Part shown: positions 63,275 through 64,000 of the stretch, in pieces
Layout: each line of letters begins with the position of its first letter
Numbering within the stretch: position 1 is the stretch's first letter
From: Bacillus sp. FSL H8-0547
GTDB taxonomy: Bacteria; Bacillota; Bacilli; Bacillales; Bacillaceae
Assembly: GCA_038002745.1 (NCBI GenBank)
Contig: JBBODD010000001.1
Location: 2,728,001-2,792,000, forward strand
Length of the DNA stretch: 64,000 nucleotides
Reading direction: 5' to 3'
Notes under the pieces: generated by a model
What the model was told of the DNA's origin: nothing
Databases searched by the model: none
What the model saw: only the letters and a program-made list of their open reading frames with translations
Translations under genes and position numbers: made by a program

Positions 63275-64000
63275 TTAATGTCCGCCGAGGAACACGAGCT
63301 GAATAAAGAACAGAACGGCAAAGATATAAACAAACAGGTGAACCTCTTTCCATTTTCCTTTTGCTATTTTCATAAGCGGATAAGAGATGAAGCCCAGCGC
63401 TATGCCTGTTGCAATACTTGAAGTGAGCGGCATTGCAATAATGACAAGGAAGGCCGGGAAAGCTTCGTCAAGTTCGTTCCAGTTAATTTTCGCGATGTTG
63501 CCCATCATTAAGCTTCCTACGATAATCAGGGCAGGGGCTGTGATGGCTGCTATGCCTGAAACGGCTCCTACAAGCGGGCTGAAAAAGGCGGTAAGCCCGA
63601 ACAGCACGGCAACAGTTAATGTAGTGAGTCCTGTTCGTCCTCCGGCGGCAACGCCTGCAGAGGATTCGATGTAGGCAGTCGTCGGGCTTGTGCCGAACAT
63701 AGCTCCTACAGTCGTTGCAGCAGAGTCGGCTAGCAGCGCTTTGCGTGCATTCGGCAGTTCATTACCCTTCATAAGACCGGCCTGCTGGGCAACGCCGATC
63801 ATCGTGCCGGTTGTATCAAAGATCGTAACCAAAAGGAATGAGAAAACAACGGCGTAAAGACCATTTGAAATCACCTGTCCAATGGCATCTGCCGGGTTTA
63901 GGACCATAAATCCTTCAGGCAGGCTCGGTACAGAGACAAAACCATTTTCAAATGAAAGTTCTCCGGTAAAATAGGCAATAATTCCAGTAATGATCATCCC
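63275..64000 (-). CDS. pbuO: Guanine/hypoxanthine permease (NCS2, PbuO/AzgA type), C-terminal part
   Basis: The window holds the last ~240 codons; the start is beyond the right edge. 'TIFDTTGTMIGVAQQAGLM', 'LLADSAATTVGAMFGTSPTTAYIESSAGVAAGGRTGLT' and 'PALIIVGSLMMGNI' are typical of the AzgA/PbuG/PbuO branch of NCS2 purine transporters. In B. subtilis pbuO (ytiP) lies in this neighbourhood next to ytzE. It imports guanine/hypoxanthine with protons. Confidence 0.9.
   Translation of the reverse strand, partial: GMIITGIIAYFTGELSFENGFVSVPSLPEGFMVLNPADAIGQVISNGLYAVVFSFLLVTIFDTTGTMIGVAQQAGLMKGNELPNARKALLADSAATTVGAMFGTSPTTAYIESSAGVAAGGRTGLTTLTVAVLFGLTAFFSPLVGAVSGIAAITAPALIIVGSLMMGNIAKINWNELDEAFPAFLVIIAMPLTSSIATGIALGFISYPLMKIAKGKWKEVHLFVYIFAVLFFIQLVFLGGH

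Overview
The window is a low-GC Firmicutes chromosome segment. From about 20.7 kb onward the gene order follows the Bacillus subtilis ytkD-to-ytzG region: ytzI, dps, ytkC, ytkD, ytlACD, ytmAB, pckA, metK, asnB, ytoA, ytpAB, ytqAB, ytzC, the ytr operon, yttB, leuS, ytwF, cse60, ytfP, ytgP, ytzG, ytzE, pbuO. An S-box before metK, a T-box before leuS and a YtrA-type operator agree with this. Several non-subtilis genes (an opine metallophore locus, a FusB-like protein, an extra glycosyltransferase, different intergenic repeats) point to a Bacillaceae member outside the B. subtilis group, such as a Metabacillus-like species. This assignment is an inference.

Region 1 (1-19 kb) is the accessory part and is dominated by zinc. 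It opens with an opine-metallophore (staphylopine/pseudopaline/bacillopaline-type) locus. The order is the tail of a probable CntL-like synthase, the opine dehydrogenase CntM, an EamA-family transporter that is the likely exporter, and a complete nickel/peptide-type ABC importer CntABCDF. A perfect 7-1-7 Zur operator lies over the start region of a promoter just before cntA. Further Zur-type operators precede a 115-residue protein of unknown function, a zinc-free paralogue of ribosomal protein S14, and a divergent operon of an unstudied FAD protein with zinc-independent GTP cyclohydrolase FolE2. A YcgR/YcgQ membrane pair abuts this operon. Together these look like a zinc-starvation island: make and recover a zincophore, and replace zinc proteins with zinc-independent ones. 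Housekeeping and unrelated genes are interspersed: purU, an aldehyde dehydrogenase, a DUF2975/Xre/DUF817 trio and an OatA-like acyltransferase.

Region 2 (19-34 kb) carries an extracellular and an intracellular subtilisin, the stress genes dps/ytkC/ytkD, a SsuABC-like importer (ytlACD), an arylamine N-acetyltransferase, a FusB-family EF-G-binding protein, a dicarboxylate-type symporter and pckA. Region 3 (34-57 kb) is mostly conserved core: metK, asnB, sugar and lipid enzymes, radical SAM and methyltransferase genes, the antibiotic-stress ABC operon ytrAB-C/D-EF, an MFS transporter and leuS. Region 4 (57-64 kb) has ytfP, the flippase-like ytgP, one IS110-family element inserted in a Bacillaceae intergenic repeat, a pseudouridine synthase, a DeoR-type regulator and the 3' part of a guanine/hypoxanthine permease running off the window.

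Unusual non-coding structure includes two arrays with the same 52-bp period but different sequence, each unit carrying an internal inverted repeat (24.7 kb with 6 units, 45 kb with 14 units). There is also a 21-bp array (55.9 kb), a hairpin that would bury the ribosome-binding site of the IS110 transposase, and a long perfect two-tier hairpin in the IS110 downstream region. No rRNA, tRNA, CRISPR array or prophage was seen.
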